Positions 15,964 to 23,058 of a stretch of 64,000 bases of DNA are shown here, in pieces. Source of the DNA: a virus. The notes below the pieces were generated by a model. That model was not told the origin of the DNA. It saw only the letters and a program-made list of their open reading frames with translations, and made no database searches. Numbering within the stretch: the stretch's first letter is position 1; each line of letters opens with the position of its first letter. The position numbers and the translations under genes are program-made. The stretch is from positions 49,981 through 113,980 of IMG/VR virus record IMGVR_UViG_3300042896_000657; one strand, given 5' to 3'.

Positions 15964-16035
15964 GGTCTATTGGTGAAGTGGCTATCATATTACCTTGTCA
16001 CGGTAGAGTAGACGGATCGTAACCGTCATAGACCG
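15964..16035 (+). tRNA. tRNA-Asp(GTC)
   Basis: Acceptor GGTCTAT/ATAGACC; anticodon arm TTACC-TTGTCAC-GGTAG; unusual T loop ATCGTAA. Confidence 0.87.
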
Positions 16036-16045
16036 CTTAAAATAA

Positions 16046-16117
16046 GTTGAGGTAGCTCAGAGGCAGAGCAGGGTCCTGTTAAGACTCATGTCGAGATATC
16101 GTAATTCTCTCTCAACG
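16046..16117 (+). tRNA. tRNA-Asn(GTT)
   Basis: Acceptor GTTGAGG/TCTCAAC; anticodon arm GGGTC-CTGTTAA-GACTC. Confidence 0.88.
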
Positions 16118-16146
16118 CAAATTAAATGTGTATGTCACAGCTAGTG

Positions 16147-16165
16147 TTCGTACATTGATAATAAG
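16147..16165 (+). promoter_or_regulatory. promoter-like motif before tRNA-like element
   Basis: TTCGTACATTGATAATAAG is a close match to the small-gene motif and ends 3 nt before the first tRNA-Leu-like element. Confidence 0.45.
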
Positions 16166-16167
16166 AT

Positions 16168-16301
16168 AGTCAGGTGGCGGAATTGGTAAACGCAAAAGCC
16201 AACTCGTAGTTGGAAGCGAGTTTAAATAAGACAGTCCGAAGTTCGTGGGTGGCATTAGCCTCTGGCACTTTGGCTTACAGGTTCGAATCCTGTCCTGACT
16301 A
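16168..16301 (+). tRNA. tRNA-Leu-like element 1 (hypervariable interior)
   Basis: Acceptor AGTCAGG/CCTGACT, a Leu-type D arm (TGGCGGAATTGGTAAACGC) and T arm ACAGG-TTCGAAT-CCTGT are intact. About 90 nt replace the normal anticodon region. AAGCCAA/TTGGCTT closes the insert, and ACTCG/CGAGT forms an inner hairpin. It is 134 nt long, against about 85 for a normal tRNA-Leu. Confidence 0.65.
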
Positions 16302-16327
16302 CAAAAAATAAATAAAAATTTAAGATT

Positions 16328-16510
16328 ATGGATTGGATAGAAATTAAAAATCAAAAACCAAAAGATGATAGTTGGGTTTTGATAAAATCTTCTCTAAAGA
16401 ACGTACCGAAATATGAGGTTTGTCATTATGGAAATAATGAGTGGTATATGCCTTGTTATGATGATGCATGTCAAGAGAAGGATATTATTAAATGGTCGTA
16501 CATTGAATAA
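16328..16510 (+). CDS. DUF551-like small protein, 60 aa
   Basis: MDWIEIKNQKPKDDSWVLIK with a later WYMPCYD and C-terminal IIKWSYIE follow the DUF551 pattern (W-I near the N-terminus, P-x-D-x2-V-L, W-x-MP-x, then the I-x-W-x-P-like end). Function is unknown. It sits between two tRNA-Leu-like elements inside the RNA array. Confidence 0.6.
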   Translation: MDWIEIKNQKPKDDSWVLIKSSLKNVPKYEVCHYGNNEWYMPCYDDACQEKDIIKWSYIE

Positions 16511-16516
16511 TAATAC

Positions 16517-16665
16517 AGTCAGGTGGCGGAATGAAGGCACAAAGAGTAATAGTATGTGCTGGATATGGTAGACGCTAAGAAAGAAATTAACTTCGTATCT
16601 AAGTGGAAACACATGGTGGTACACTAAAGCATAATTTCATGCGGGTTCGATTCCTGTCCTGACTA
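16517..16665 (+). tRNA. tRNA-Leu-like element 2 (insertion in D loop)
   Basis: It has the same acceptor ends as element 1, but the D arm itself is split. GGCGGAAT and GGTAGACGC are separated by about 33 nt containing GCAC/GTGC. A further GCAT/ATGC hairpin abuts the T arm, which is altered to GCGGG-TTCGATT-CCTGT. Total length is 149 nt. Confidence 0.6.
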
Positions 16666-16678
16666 CAAGATAATATAT

Positions 16679-16750
16679 TGCGGGGTAGAGCAGAGGTAGC
16701 TCGGAAGGCTCATAACCTTTAGGTCACAGGTTCGAATCCTGTCCCTGCTA
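16679..16750 (+). tRNA. initiator tRNA-fMet(CAT)
   Basis: The first acceptor pair is a mismatch (T1-T72), the hallmark of bacterial initiators. TAGAGCAG-AGGTAGCTC and the loop CTCATAA between GG and CC complete the signature. An initiator tRNA is uncommon in phage genomes. Confidence 0.82.
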
Positions 16751-16752
16751 CA

Positions 16753-16804
16753 AATCATAGGATTAATTACCCTATGACTGTCAGGTTCGAAACTGACGAT
16801 TGAT
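16753..16804 (+). other. minimal tRNA-like structure (about 50 nt)
   Basis: AATCA/TGATT closes a hairpin CATAGG/CCTATG and a T-arm-like GTCAG-GTTCGAAA-CTGAC. The D arm is missing. Its 3' end overlaps the 5' end of the next tRNA-like gene. Confidence 0.35.
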
Positions 16805-16903
16805 TATGGTGTATAGGTGCACAGGATGATAAAGTAACAACTGGTAAGTAAGCCGGAAGAGAAATTGACACCAGGAATATGGTTCGAATCCATTTAAATC
16901 AAC
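16800..16903 (+). tRNA. aberrant long tRNA-like gene (possible Ile, GAT)
   Basis: TTGATT/AATCAA acceptor, a D-arm-like TGGTGTATAGGTGCAC and a T arm ATGG-TTCGAAT-CCAT are visible in 104 nt. A loop ATGATAA would carry GAT, but its flanks do not pair; ACTGGT/ACCAG pairs further on. No other tRNA-Ile is recognisable in the window. Confidence 0.45.
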
Positions 16904-17007
16904 AAAAGTAGAAGTAAGTATTGAGCAGGCACGCCGTAAAATAGATTCACAACTATCAGAGCTGTTTACTTTCAATATGTGAAAATGTGGGCATATTGAC
17001 TACTTTT
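16904..17007 (+). other. self-closing structured spacer
   Basis: The perfect stem AAAAGTAG/CTACTTTT starts at the base after one tRNA-like gene and ends 5 nt before tRNA-Tyr. Inside are AAGTAA/TTACTT and AATATG/CATATT helices, a three-way junction by hand. No T loop is seen, so it is not a tRNA. Confidence 0.45.
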
Positions 17008-17011
17008 AATT

Positions 17012-17095
17012 GGGAGTATCGCACAGCTGGAAAAGGCGCAGCACTGTAAATGCTGTAAGTCGCATGACTTGGAGGTTCGAGTCCTTTTGCTCCCA
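17012..17095 (+). tRNA. tRNA-Tyr(GTA)
   Basis: Acceptor GGGAGTA/TGCTCCC; anticodon arm CAGCA-CTGTAAA-TGCTG; long variable arm AGTC/GACT as expected for bacterial Tyr. Confidence 0.9.
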
Positions 17096-17105
17096 CTAAT
17101 ATAAT

Positions 17106-17177
17106 GCTCCTGTCGTCTAATGGTTAGGATATCTCACTTTCTATGAGATGATTTCGGTTCGAATCCGTGCGGGAGTA
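17106..17177 (+). tRNA. tRNA-Glu(TTC)
   Basis: Acceptor GCTCCTG/CGGGAGT; anticodon arm TCTCA-CTTTCTA-TGAGA. Confidence 0.88.
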
Positions 17178-17182
17178 CAAAA

Positions 17183-17265
17183 GTAATTAGGTGGGCGTAA
17201 TGAGGAACGGTTTCCAAGTCCAATAGAATGGTTGCTTATCCTGTTCGAGTCAGGCCCTAATTACT
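17183..17265 (+). tRNA. aberrant tRNA-like gene, isotype unclear
   Basis: An extended end helix GTAATTAGG/CCCTAATTAC and a T-arm-like CCTG-TTCGAGT-CAGG flank an interior with GGAA/TTCC but no clear anticodon arm. Confidence 0.4.
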
Positions 17266-17270
17266 TACTT

Positions 17271-17342
17271 GCTCTCAAAGCATTGCAGGCGATGCACCTG
17301 ACTTGTAATCAGGATAAATCGGTTCGATTCCGGTTGAGAGCT
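17271..17342 (+). tRNA. tRNA-Thr(TGT)
   Basis: Acceptor GCTCTCA/TGAGAGC, D arm GCAT/ATGC, anticodon arm CCTGA-CTTGTAA-TCAGG, all perfect. Confidence 0.92.
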
Positions 17343-17378
17343 CAAAAAAGGTAAAAGAAATTTGGCCTAGCAAAACAA

Positions 17379-17400
17379 CGTTTGTATATTGATAATATAG
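17379..17400 (+). promoter_or_regulatory. promoter-like motif before large RNA region
   Basis: TTTGTATATTGATAATATAG has the same build as the motif before the tRNA-like element at 16168. A boxA-like GTTCTTTGAA follows at 17411-17420. Confidence 0.45.
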
Positions 17401-17403
17401 AAA

Positions 17404-18307
17404 CAAATACGTTCTTTGAAAATATTGTTATCCATTTAAGTTACATTCGACGCGAAACAGTCCGGCTGCCGATAAGATTGTAGGTTGATAAATAACACTC
17501 GGCGGCCTATAGTCGTTAAATAAACCGTGAAAGCGGTATAAAGTGAATTAGTTTGACTGAACTAGTTTGCGCATCGTGAGATGTTAAGTAGGCAAGCAGG
17601 ATATCATTTATCCTTTAGTACCGAGGGTGACACTGTAGGGAAAGTGGATAGATGATTAGGCGATGTGGGTCGTCTGATTGAGCTCGGAAGAGCAATAAGA
17701 ATAACCTGTAGAATATATGCAAGAAATATACCTCCAAGTATGTAATTGCGTTATTCAATATAAGAGAAATCTTAAAATCGAAAGGTAAGATGATGTACAG
17801 GTGGTGCTGTTATTGTCCTCAAAATTAATCTACCAAGGTTTTTATTGAGAAGATTTCTTAAAGTATGGAGGTAGGGATACTTCAGAGAGTAGTCGAGTAT
17901 TTTGTTGTTCAAAAGATAACAAAGCTTAGGGTAAGCCACTACTTTCATAATCCATAAGTCTAAACTAAATTTGCTACTATGATGCAATATCTAAAATCAA
18001 ATTAAGCTTAAGCGCTTACCAGCTACGGACGAAAGATGCTTACATAGTACTGGGTTGTCCAGTGCCATTTAAGACCGCAAGTCAAGAATGATTCTTTTGA
18101 AAGACTTATAGTACCGCAAGTACGAATCAGGCTCGCAAGCTTGAATAGGGGTGAGTAGGAGGAGAGTAGTCCAATACAAGTAGCTCTAAGAGTGGTTCAC
18201 TTAAATAACCAGCATTGTCAGAGTAGGGATCAAAAGTTCCTGGATAAGAGAAGAATAAATAATGTCTCAAAAGCTTTGACGTCAAGACTGTAATCTCAGG
18301 TCTTTTT
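17404..18307 (+). ncRNA. candidate large structured non-coding RNA (about 900 nt)
   Basis: No plausible gene or tRNA occupies this stretch, yet it is less A+T-rich than the coding DNA around it and dense in hairpins. Examples are GCTC-GGAA-GAGC, AGGAT/ATCCT, ACCG/CGGT, ATCTTA/TAAGAT, AAGTAT/ATACTT and ACTGG/CCAGT. Three consecutive stems at about 18072-18145 share a CGCA(A) loop. It has its own promoter-like motif, a boxA-like element and a terminator-like end. Size, tRNA-array location and phage context match the GOLLD/ROOL-type ornate RNAs, but I cannot verify membership; RNase P RNA was considered less likely. Confidence 0.5.
18284..18307 (+). terminator. possible terminator of the large RNA
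   Basis: The stem AAGAC/GTCTT with a 10-nt spacer region is followed by TTTTT just before tRNA-Leu(TAA). Confidence 0.45.
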
Positions 18308-18308
18308 A

Positions 18309-18390
18309 TGCCTCGGTGGTGGAATTGGTAGTCACGCTGGCTTTAAGCGTCAGTCCGAAAGGGTGAGGGTTCGAGTCCCTCCTGGGGTAC
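18309..18390 (+). tRNA. tRNA-Leu(TAA)
   Basis: Type II; anticodon arm CTGGC-TTTAAGC-GTCAG; acceptor TGCCTCG/TGGGGTA with several G-U pairs. Confidence 0.85.
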
Positions 18391-18396
18391 TAATAT

Positions 18397-18541
18397 TGTA
18401 GTGTGATGAAACTGGCAGACATTGCCCTCCTGTCTCGGGGGTGAGGATCAACTGATAAACGTAGGATAGATGGGTTGACCACAAGCTAGCAATGTCCTAC
18501 AGCTAAAGTCCTCGTGAGTGGTTCGAATCCCTCCACTACAG
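18397..18541 (+). tRNA. aberrant tRNA-like gene with giant variable arm
   Basis: The acceptor TGTAGTG/CACTACA and a Leu-type D arm (GAAACTGGCAGAC) precede CCCTC-CTGTCTC-GGGGG, a good 5-bp/7-nt arm with GTC in the anticodon position. A long nested arm (GAGGA/TCCTC around GTAGGA/TCCTAC) occupies the variable region. At 145 nt it is far longer than any standard tRNA. Confidence 0.5.
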
Positions 18542-18549
18542 CAAAATAT

Positions 18550-18652
18550 AGTCAGGTGGCGTAATGGTAACGTGTCACCCTCCAGGTTGAGATAACAGCT
18601 AATGGCACTCTGTATGATAAAGAAGATACAGGTTCGAATCCTGTCCTGACTA
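18550..18652 (+). tRNA. tRNA-Leu-like element 3 (hypervariable interior)
   Basis: It keeps AGTCAGG/CCTGACT and the shared T arm, with D arm GGCGTAATGGTAACG. The interior has CTGTAT/ATACAG, which competes with the T-arm 5' strand. Length is 103 nt. Confidence 0.6.
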
Positions 18653-18673
18653 CAATTGATTAATGGAAACTTT

Positions 18674-18747
18674 ACCTGGGTGGCGGAACTGGCAGACGCA
18701 GCGGCCTTAGAAGTCGTAAGGTGAGGGTTCGAATCCCTCTCTGGGTA
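18674..18747 (+). tRNA. tRNA-Leu(TAG)
   Basis: Anticodon arm GCGGC-CTTAGAA-GTCGT. It has a Leu-type D arm, but the variable region is short. Confidence 0.8.
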
Positions 18748-18766
18748 CTATATTAAATTTAATGTT

Positions 18767-19273
18767 ATGGAATTTAAAATTTTATCTTCTGGAAAACCTG
18801 TTATAGATATAATCTCATACATTAAAGATTATATTAAACAATTTGAAAATACTCACTTCATCGAAGTAATTATTGGTTCAGATTCACAAAACAGAAAGCG
18901 TAAAACACAATACGCTACGGTTATATTACTACATAAAACTGATTATGATTCAGGTATTGGAAAAGGTGGACATGTTCTATATAAAACAGAATCATCAGAT
19001 AGACCATACACCATCACAGAATCTGAGCGTAAAGACCACAGATCAAAACGTTTACTAAATGAAGCCTGGAAGTCAATCGAGGTAGCTGAAATGCTACGTA
19101 CTAATGGAATAAACGTTGATGTTATTGATTTAGATATGAATCCTGATCCTAAATATAGATCAAATGATGTACTTGCTCAAGCTACTGGTTGGGCAGAAGG
19201 AATGGGATATAGAGTAAGATGTAAACCTGATGCTATGTCTGCTTCATATGCTGCTGATTCATTAGTTAAATAA
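18767..19273 (+). CDS. RNase H-like (DUF458/YkuK-type) protein
   Basis: The segment IEVIIGSDSQNRKRKTQYATVILLHK gives the first strand with an acidic residue followed by two more strands, and VDVIDLDMNPDPKYRSNDVLAQATGWAEG supplies later acidic residues. This is the RNase H-fold pattern of the DUF458 family. It may act on RNA or RNA-DNA hybrids, and its place directly downstream of the RNA array is suggestive of RNA processing. At 168 aa it is full length for the family. Confidence 0.65.
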   Translation: MEFKILSSGKPVIDIISYIKDYIKQFENTHFIEVIIGSDSQNRKRKTQYATVILLHKTDYDSGIGKGGHVLYKTESSDRPYTITESERKDHRSKRLLNEAWKSIEVAEMLRTNGINVDVIDLDMNPDPKYRSNDVLAQATGWAEGMGYRVRCKPDAMSASYAADSLVK

Positions 19274-19311
19274 AATATTTTAGTCAGGATTATTTTATTA
19301 TATTTCTATAT

Positions 19312-19515
19312 ATGAAAAGAAATAAAATACCATTTATTCATCCTAACCAATATGCTGCATTCGATCAAAATATGAAAGTATTTGCAGGATATAAGGATGG
19401 TTATCCATTATGGTCTAATAATGCAAATGATTTTAAGTATATAAATGATACATCCCATCCTAAAGCACTTAGAGATTGGTTTCCTGAAAAACAAATTGAA
19501 TTAATTAAAATATAA
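19312..19515 (+). CDS. hypothetical protein, 67 aa
   Basis: This small soluble protein is rich in aromatic residues (NDFKYINDTSHPKALRDWF). No family is recognised. It is separated by 38 A+T-rich nt from the RNase H-like gene and 3 nt from the next gene. Confidence 0.65.
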   Translation: MKRNKIPFIHPNQYAAFDQNMKVFAGYKDGYPLWSNNANDFKYINDTSHPKALRDWFPEKQIELIKI

Positions 19516-19518
19516 ATT

Positions 19519-19707
19519 ATGGCTGCAAAAAGCAAAAATAAATACGATGTATTTAATTGGATTAAAGATAAAGTTATTCCATCATGTAAAACACTCCAAC
19601 AAAGTGTGGTTTGTGAAAAATTAATTCACAATTTTCAAGAAGTATATAATGACTACGAATTAACTAGACTATTAATGTTAGACTGTGTATATTATGAAAA
19701 TGTTTAA
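19519..19707 (+). CDS. hypothetical protein, 62 aa
   Basis: A helix-rich protein with three Cys (SCKTLQQSVVCEKL and LDCVYYENV). Its last 14 nt overlap the next gene in another frame. Function is unknown. Confidence 0.6.
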   Translation: MAAKSKNKYDVFNWIKDKVIPSCKTLQQSVVCEKLIHNFQEVYNDYELTRLLMLDCVYYENV

Positions 19708-19960
19708 ATTATTTAAGAGAGTGGATCCAATATTCGTTGTTGGGTTCCCTATGACTATAAAAGGAGATCAAGTAGATTCATTTCATGAACAATTAATGAA
19801 AGAATTGAAAGGATATCATGTTCTAGCATATAGAGATAATACAATAAAAGCTATTAAATTTGAATGCTTTAATTGTGAAATTAACGAAATTGAATTTAAT
19901 GAATTGAAAGAAAAATTATATAAAACCGTTATCAATAATGAAAGCAATATTAGAGTTTAA
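19694..19960 (+). CDS. hypothetical protein, 88 aa
   Basis: The reading frame opens with an upstream GTG at 19685, but the ATG at 19694 (MKMFKLFKRVDPIF) is preferred. It has the CF-x-C motif near residue 60 and a helical C-terminus. It resembles small phage proteins that interact with other factors, but no function can be given. It overlaps both neighbours. Confidence 0.6.
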   Translation: MKMFKLFKRVDPIFVVGFPMTIKGDQVDSFHEQLMKELKGYHVLAYRDNTIKAIKFECFNCEINEIEFNELKEKLYKTVINNESNIRV

Positions 19961-20162
19961 TCTACCAGAAGATAATATAGAATATGAATTAGTAAATAAT
20001 GCTGGAAAAATGCATTCAGTTTTATGGGATATGGATCAATGGTTAAGAGCACAATACAAATATATGCCAGATGAAGAATATAATGAAGTTGCATATAATA
20101 CATATTTAAAATGTAGAGAACAACTACGTGAATTATTAAATGAAAAAAATATAGATTTATAA
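19938..20162 (+). CDS. conserved phage protein, 74 aa
   Basis: The pattern MKAILEFNLPEDNIEYELV...VLWDMDQWLRAQYKYMPDE is a very common unassigned phage family, with an N-terminal beta strand and the WDMDQWLR helix. It overlaps the upstream gene by 23 nt. Its role is unknown. Confidence 0.8.
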   Translation: MKAILEFNLPEDNIEYELVNNAGKMHSVLWDMDQWLRAQYKYMPDEEYNEVAYNTYLKCREQLRELLNEKNIDL

Positions 20163-20174
20163 ATAATATAAATT

Positions 20175-20390
20175 ATGAAACTAAGCAATAAACGTAAATT
20201 TTTATTCTGTTATAATCATTTTACAGAAATGATTACTATTACTTATAAAGATTCTACATTTGATAAACAAAGATTAAGACATAAAGATTGGATGCCTAGG
20301 GTGTTTGAATGTAATAGTAGTGAAGTAATGGATAATATTAGATATTATAGAAAGAAAAATCCTAATGTTTTTATATCTAAAATAACTTAA
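20175..20390 (+). CDS. hypothetical protein, 71 aa
   Basis: A basic protein (KLSNKRKFLFC, RLRHKDWMPRVFEC) that may bind nucleic acid. It starts after an A+T-rich 12-nt gap, and no recognised domain is present. Confidence 0.6.
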   Translation: MKLSNKRKFLFCYNHFTEMITITYKDSTFDKQRLRHKDWMPRVFECNSSEVMDNIRYYRKKNPNVFISKIT

Positions 20391-20427
20391 ACCAATATAA
20401 ATAATTTAGATAAAACAATAGAAAGTT

Positions 20428-20613
20428 ATGAATAAAGAAGATACATATTCAATACCTATTTACGAAAATGGGGTGAAGACAAAATGGACAGTTGATGGTA
20501 TAATTGGTGATGAGAGATATTTTAAATTATTAGAGTTGGGTAATGGAAAAGATTTACCCGATATGATTCACACGACAACGAATGGTATGATACTGAAAAA
20601 TCAAAAACAATAA
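20428..20613 (+). CDS. hypothetical protein, 61 aa
   Basis: A short beta-rich protein (YENGVKTKWTVDGIIG) with no recognised family, placed 6 nt upstream of the membrane protein gene. Confidence 0.55.
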   Translation: MNKEDTYSIPIYENGVKTKWTVDGIIGDERYFKLLELGNGKDLPDMIHTTTNGMILKNQKQ

Positions 20614-20619
20614 ATAAAT

Positions 20620-21177
20620 ATGAACAACCTAGATAACCAATCCACAGATTTAATTGGTGATTGCTATAAAAAGTATTATACTGAATGGAGTAAAAGCGTT
20701 CCAGGTGATGGTACATTTAGTTCTAATGAATATTCGTCACCTTCAAAATATGAAGCATGTAATTTTACAAAAGAAGAATTCATCAACAAAATTAAAACAG
20801 ATGATGAGTTTGCTAAGAAGTGGGGAGTTAAAGTTGAAGTAAGAGAGTTGACAATTTACGAAAGAGCAAACCTATACGTGAAAAAAATAGTAAAAGAATA
20901 TAAAGATGCTACTCCAAAAGAAATATGGGAGGGAGTTAGAGATAATTTTATATTTGGATTTTTAGGAGCAATGCTTGTAGTATTCATTGCCACCAGAACA
21001 GATCTGGCAGTTCTAGTAGGATATATTACATATTATTTATATATGGGTAGAATTGTAAATAGACCTAAATATATTACTGATTTAGGAAGATTAATAGTAT
21101 TCCCAATTCCATCATCAGTAGGTGCATTTGTAGGATATAAATTAAGTTATTTAGTACATCAATATTTATTGGTATGA
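20620..21177 (+). CDS. membrane protein with soluble N-domain, 185 aa
   Basis: About 100 hydrophilic residues with acidic and Lys clusters precede two or three hydrophobic segments (NFIFGFLGAMLVVFIA, then LAVLVGYITYYLYMG and a last one near VGAFVGYKLSYLV). Its stop overlaps the start of the secreted nuclease by 4 nt. Function is unknown; inner-membrane localisation is inferred. Confidence 0.65.
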   Translation: MNNLDNQSTDLIGDCYKKYYTEWSKSVPGDGTFSSNEYSSPSKYEACNFTKEEFINKIKTDDEFAKKWGVKVEVRELTIYERANLYVKKIVKEYKDATPKEIWEGVRDNFIFGFLGAMLVVFIATRTDLAVLVGYITYYLYMGRIVNRPKYITDLGRLIVFPIPSSVGAFVGYKLSYLVHQYLLV

Positions 21178-21809
21178 AAATAATATTATTATCCTTATTA
21201 TTAGTTGTTAGTTTTACAATTAATGCTCAAACAGTAGTATTAAAACATAAAACATATACATCAACATATGATACTATAAAAAACTATCCAATAATGGTAG
21301 AATATTGGTTAACTAAAGCAATGTTGGTATGTCATGTTAGAATACCTAGAGGAACAAAATTTATGCCTGATCCACTATTAAAAAAAGAAACAGATCTACA
21401 ATCGAGTTATGATAAGTCTGGTTACGATAGAGGGCACAATATGAATGCTGAGGATAACAGATGTGATCAAATAGGAATGAATGAATCATTCTACTTCAGT
21501 AACATGACTCCACAAGATCCAAGATTAAATAGAGGTGTTTGGAAGTCACTTGAAACTAAAGTAAGAGAGACGGCAGCACTAGATGACAGTATTAAAGTAT
21601 GGATGGGTTCAGTTGGTGAAATTAAAAAAATAGGTAAATTATCAATTCCTACTCATTGTTGGAAAGTAATTTATGATAATAAAACTAAACAATATCAAGC
21701 TTGGATATTCCCAAACATATCTCCAAAAATTATGGAAGTAGATAATTATAAATCAACGGTTGAAGATGTTGAGAAATTATCTAAATTAAAATTTGTAATA
21801 TCAAAATAA
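21174..21809 (+). CDS. secreted DNA/RNA non-specific endonuclease (NUC1/EndoG family)
   Basis: A signal peptide (cut near TINAQ) is followed by the beta-beta-alpha metal nuclease core. SGYDRGHNMNAEDN contains the DRGH motif with the catalytic His (about residue 88), and MNESFYFSNMTPQDPRLNRG holds the metal-binding Asn and Arg. These enzymes cut DNA and RNA without sequence preference. A secretion signal means it acts in the periplasm or outside, perhaps on competitor DNA or on eDNA in biofilm. Confidence 0.85.
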   Translation: MKIILLSLLLVVSFTINAQTVVLKHKTYTSTYDTIKNYPIMVEYWLTKAMLVCHVRIPRGTKFMPDPLLKKETDLQSSYDKSGYDRGHNMNAEDNRCDQIGMNESFYFSNMTPQDPRLNRGVWKSLETKVRETAALDDSIKVWMGSVGEIKKIGKLSIPTHCWKVIYDNKTKQYQAWIFPNISPKIMEVDNYKSTVEDVEKLSKLKFVISK

Positions 21810-21827
21810 AATTAGTATATTAAGGTT

Positions 21828-22505
21828 ATGAAAATAATATTAATAAGTGACACACACAACAGACACAGAGAAGTAACAGTACCTAATGGTGATATTCTAA
21901 TACATTCAGGAGACTTTTCAGGTAGAGGAAATCCTTATGAAGTTGAAGATTTCTTAGAATGGTTCACATCCCATCCCCACACTAATAAAATATTCATAGC
22001 AGGTAATCATGATGTGTCTTTTGAAGATAAACCAGAATGGTTAAAAGATATGTTAGATAAATTACCTCCTAATATATTTTATTTAGAAGATAGCTCAGTG
22101 ATTATTGATGAAATTAAATTTTATGGATCACCATGGCAACCAGAATTTCATAATTGGGCATTTAATCTAGTAAGAGGTCCTGAATTAGCTGAAAAATGGG
22201 CTAAAATTCCATTAGATACAAATGTATTAATTACTCATGGGCCTGCTTATGGATATTTAGATTATACAATATTCGGTCATCAAAATGTAGGATGCCATGA
22301 TTTGCTTGAAAGAATACAAGAAGTAAAACCCCAAATACATACTTGTGGTCATATTCATCATTCACACGGAAGTAAATACGATGAATATACAATGTATTTT
22401 AATGCTTCTATATGTGATGAAAGATATCAACCAACAAATAAACCATGGATTGTTGATTTAGATCTTGATACTAAAAAGATAATCGACTACTTCCAAGCAG
22501 ATTAG
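21828..22505 (+). CDS. calcineurin-like metallophosphoesterase
   Basis: The five metal-binding blocks are visible: SDTHN near residue 7, GDFSG near 29, GNHD near 61, then ITHGP and GHIHHSHG. Family members cleave phosphomonoesters or diesters including nucleotide and RNA ends. At 225 residues it is a typical single-domain enzyme. A second metallophosphoesterase lies at 31282. Confidence 0.85.
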   Translation: MKIILISDTHNRHREVTVPNGDILIHSGDFSGRGNPYEVEDFLEWFTSHPHTNKIFIAGNHDVSFEDKPEWLKDMLDKLPPNIFYLEDSSVIIDEIKFYGSPWQPEFHNWAFNLVRGPELAEKWAKIPLDTNVLITHGPAYGYLDYTIFGHQNVGCHDLLERIQEVKPQIHTCGHIHHSHGSKYDEYTMYFNASICDERYQPTNKPWIVDLDLDTKKIIDYFQAD

Positions 22506-22556
22506 AGTGGGAATATCACAATAAATTAGTTATATTGAATTTAAATAAATAGTTAT

Positions 22557-22796
22557 ATGGATGTAATAGAAAATATTATAATAGAATTTCACCAAGACGA
22601 TAATGTCGTTTATGTTACTCGAGAAGATTATTTAGATAAAAATTTTAAATTAAAAACTAAGTATCTCTTTAGCTATGGTACTTTATCAGGTAATAGGAAA
22701 ACACGTATAAATACCTATTATAAATCAATAGCTGGTGTAATGAAACAATTCAATAAAGCAGTTGATGCAATTAAAAACGGAACTAAAATAAAATAA
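22557..22796 (+). CDS. hypothetical protein, 79 aa
   Basis: Beta strands in the first half, Lys-rich helix at the end (SIAGVMKQFNKAVDAIK). No family is recognised. It is adjacent (2 nt) to the next small gene. Confidence 0.6.
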   Translation: MDVIENIIIEFHQDDNVVYVTREDYLDKNFKLKTKYLFSYGTLSGNRKTRINTYYKSIAGVMKQFNKAVDAIKNGTKIK

Positions 22797-22798
22797 AT

Positions 22799-23044
22799 AT
22801 GGCTGATTATAGTAAACAATGGTGCGAATTAAATGATTCAGATAGGTCTTTTGATTTTGATATTTTTAAAGAATTTGAAAAATTATCTAAAAATCATTAT
22901 ATTTCAATGATATGTGAGGGATTTGGATTTATAGCAATAATGAGAGATCATGAAGATAGATGCTTATTAGCATTTGATGATGATGGTGAAATTATATGGG
23001 AAGAATATGATCAATTTATAAATAGAACTATAGAATTAAAATAA
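22799..23044 (+). CDS. acidic hypothetical protein, 81 aa
   Basis: It is rich in Asp/Glu (DSDRSFDFDIFKEF-like), with a central hydrophobic core ISMICEGFGFIAIM. Strong acidity is typical of phage host-takeover or DNA-mimic proteins, but this is only a composition remark. Confidence 0.6.
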   Translation: MADYSKQWCELNDSDRSFDFDIFKEFEKLSKNHYISMICEGFGFIAIMRDHEDRCLLAFDDDGEIIWEEYDQFINRTIELK

Positions 23045-23058
23045 TAAAATAAAACAAT

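Noticed and set aside
16168-16301. Group I intron in tRNA-Leu to explain the insert.
   Set aside because: Inserts of 50-110 nt are too short, show no P3/P7-type core I can pair, and differ completely between copies.
14775-16975. Reverse-strand open frames across the tRNA array (e.g. 14775-14987, 15718-15951, 16112-16354).
   Set aside because: They read GLEPIFS/GFEPMFS-type strings, the usual artefact of translating antisense T loops (TTCGAAT); each coincides with tRNA genes.
17935-17960. TTTCATAA in the large RNA as a second anti-start loop for GGTTATGAAA leaders.
   Set aside because: Single copy, not in a clear hairpin loop, and 8-mers of this composition are expected by chance in A+T-rich DNA.
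17404-18307. RNase P RNA or rRNA fragment.
   Set aside because: Only weak resemblance (AAACAGTCCGGCTGCC near 17455, AGGGTGACA near 17624); conserved P4 strands could not be paired. Left open for a covariance search.
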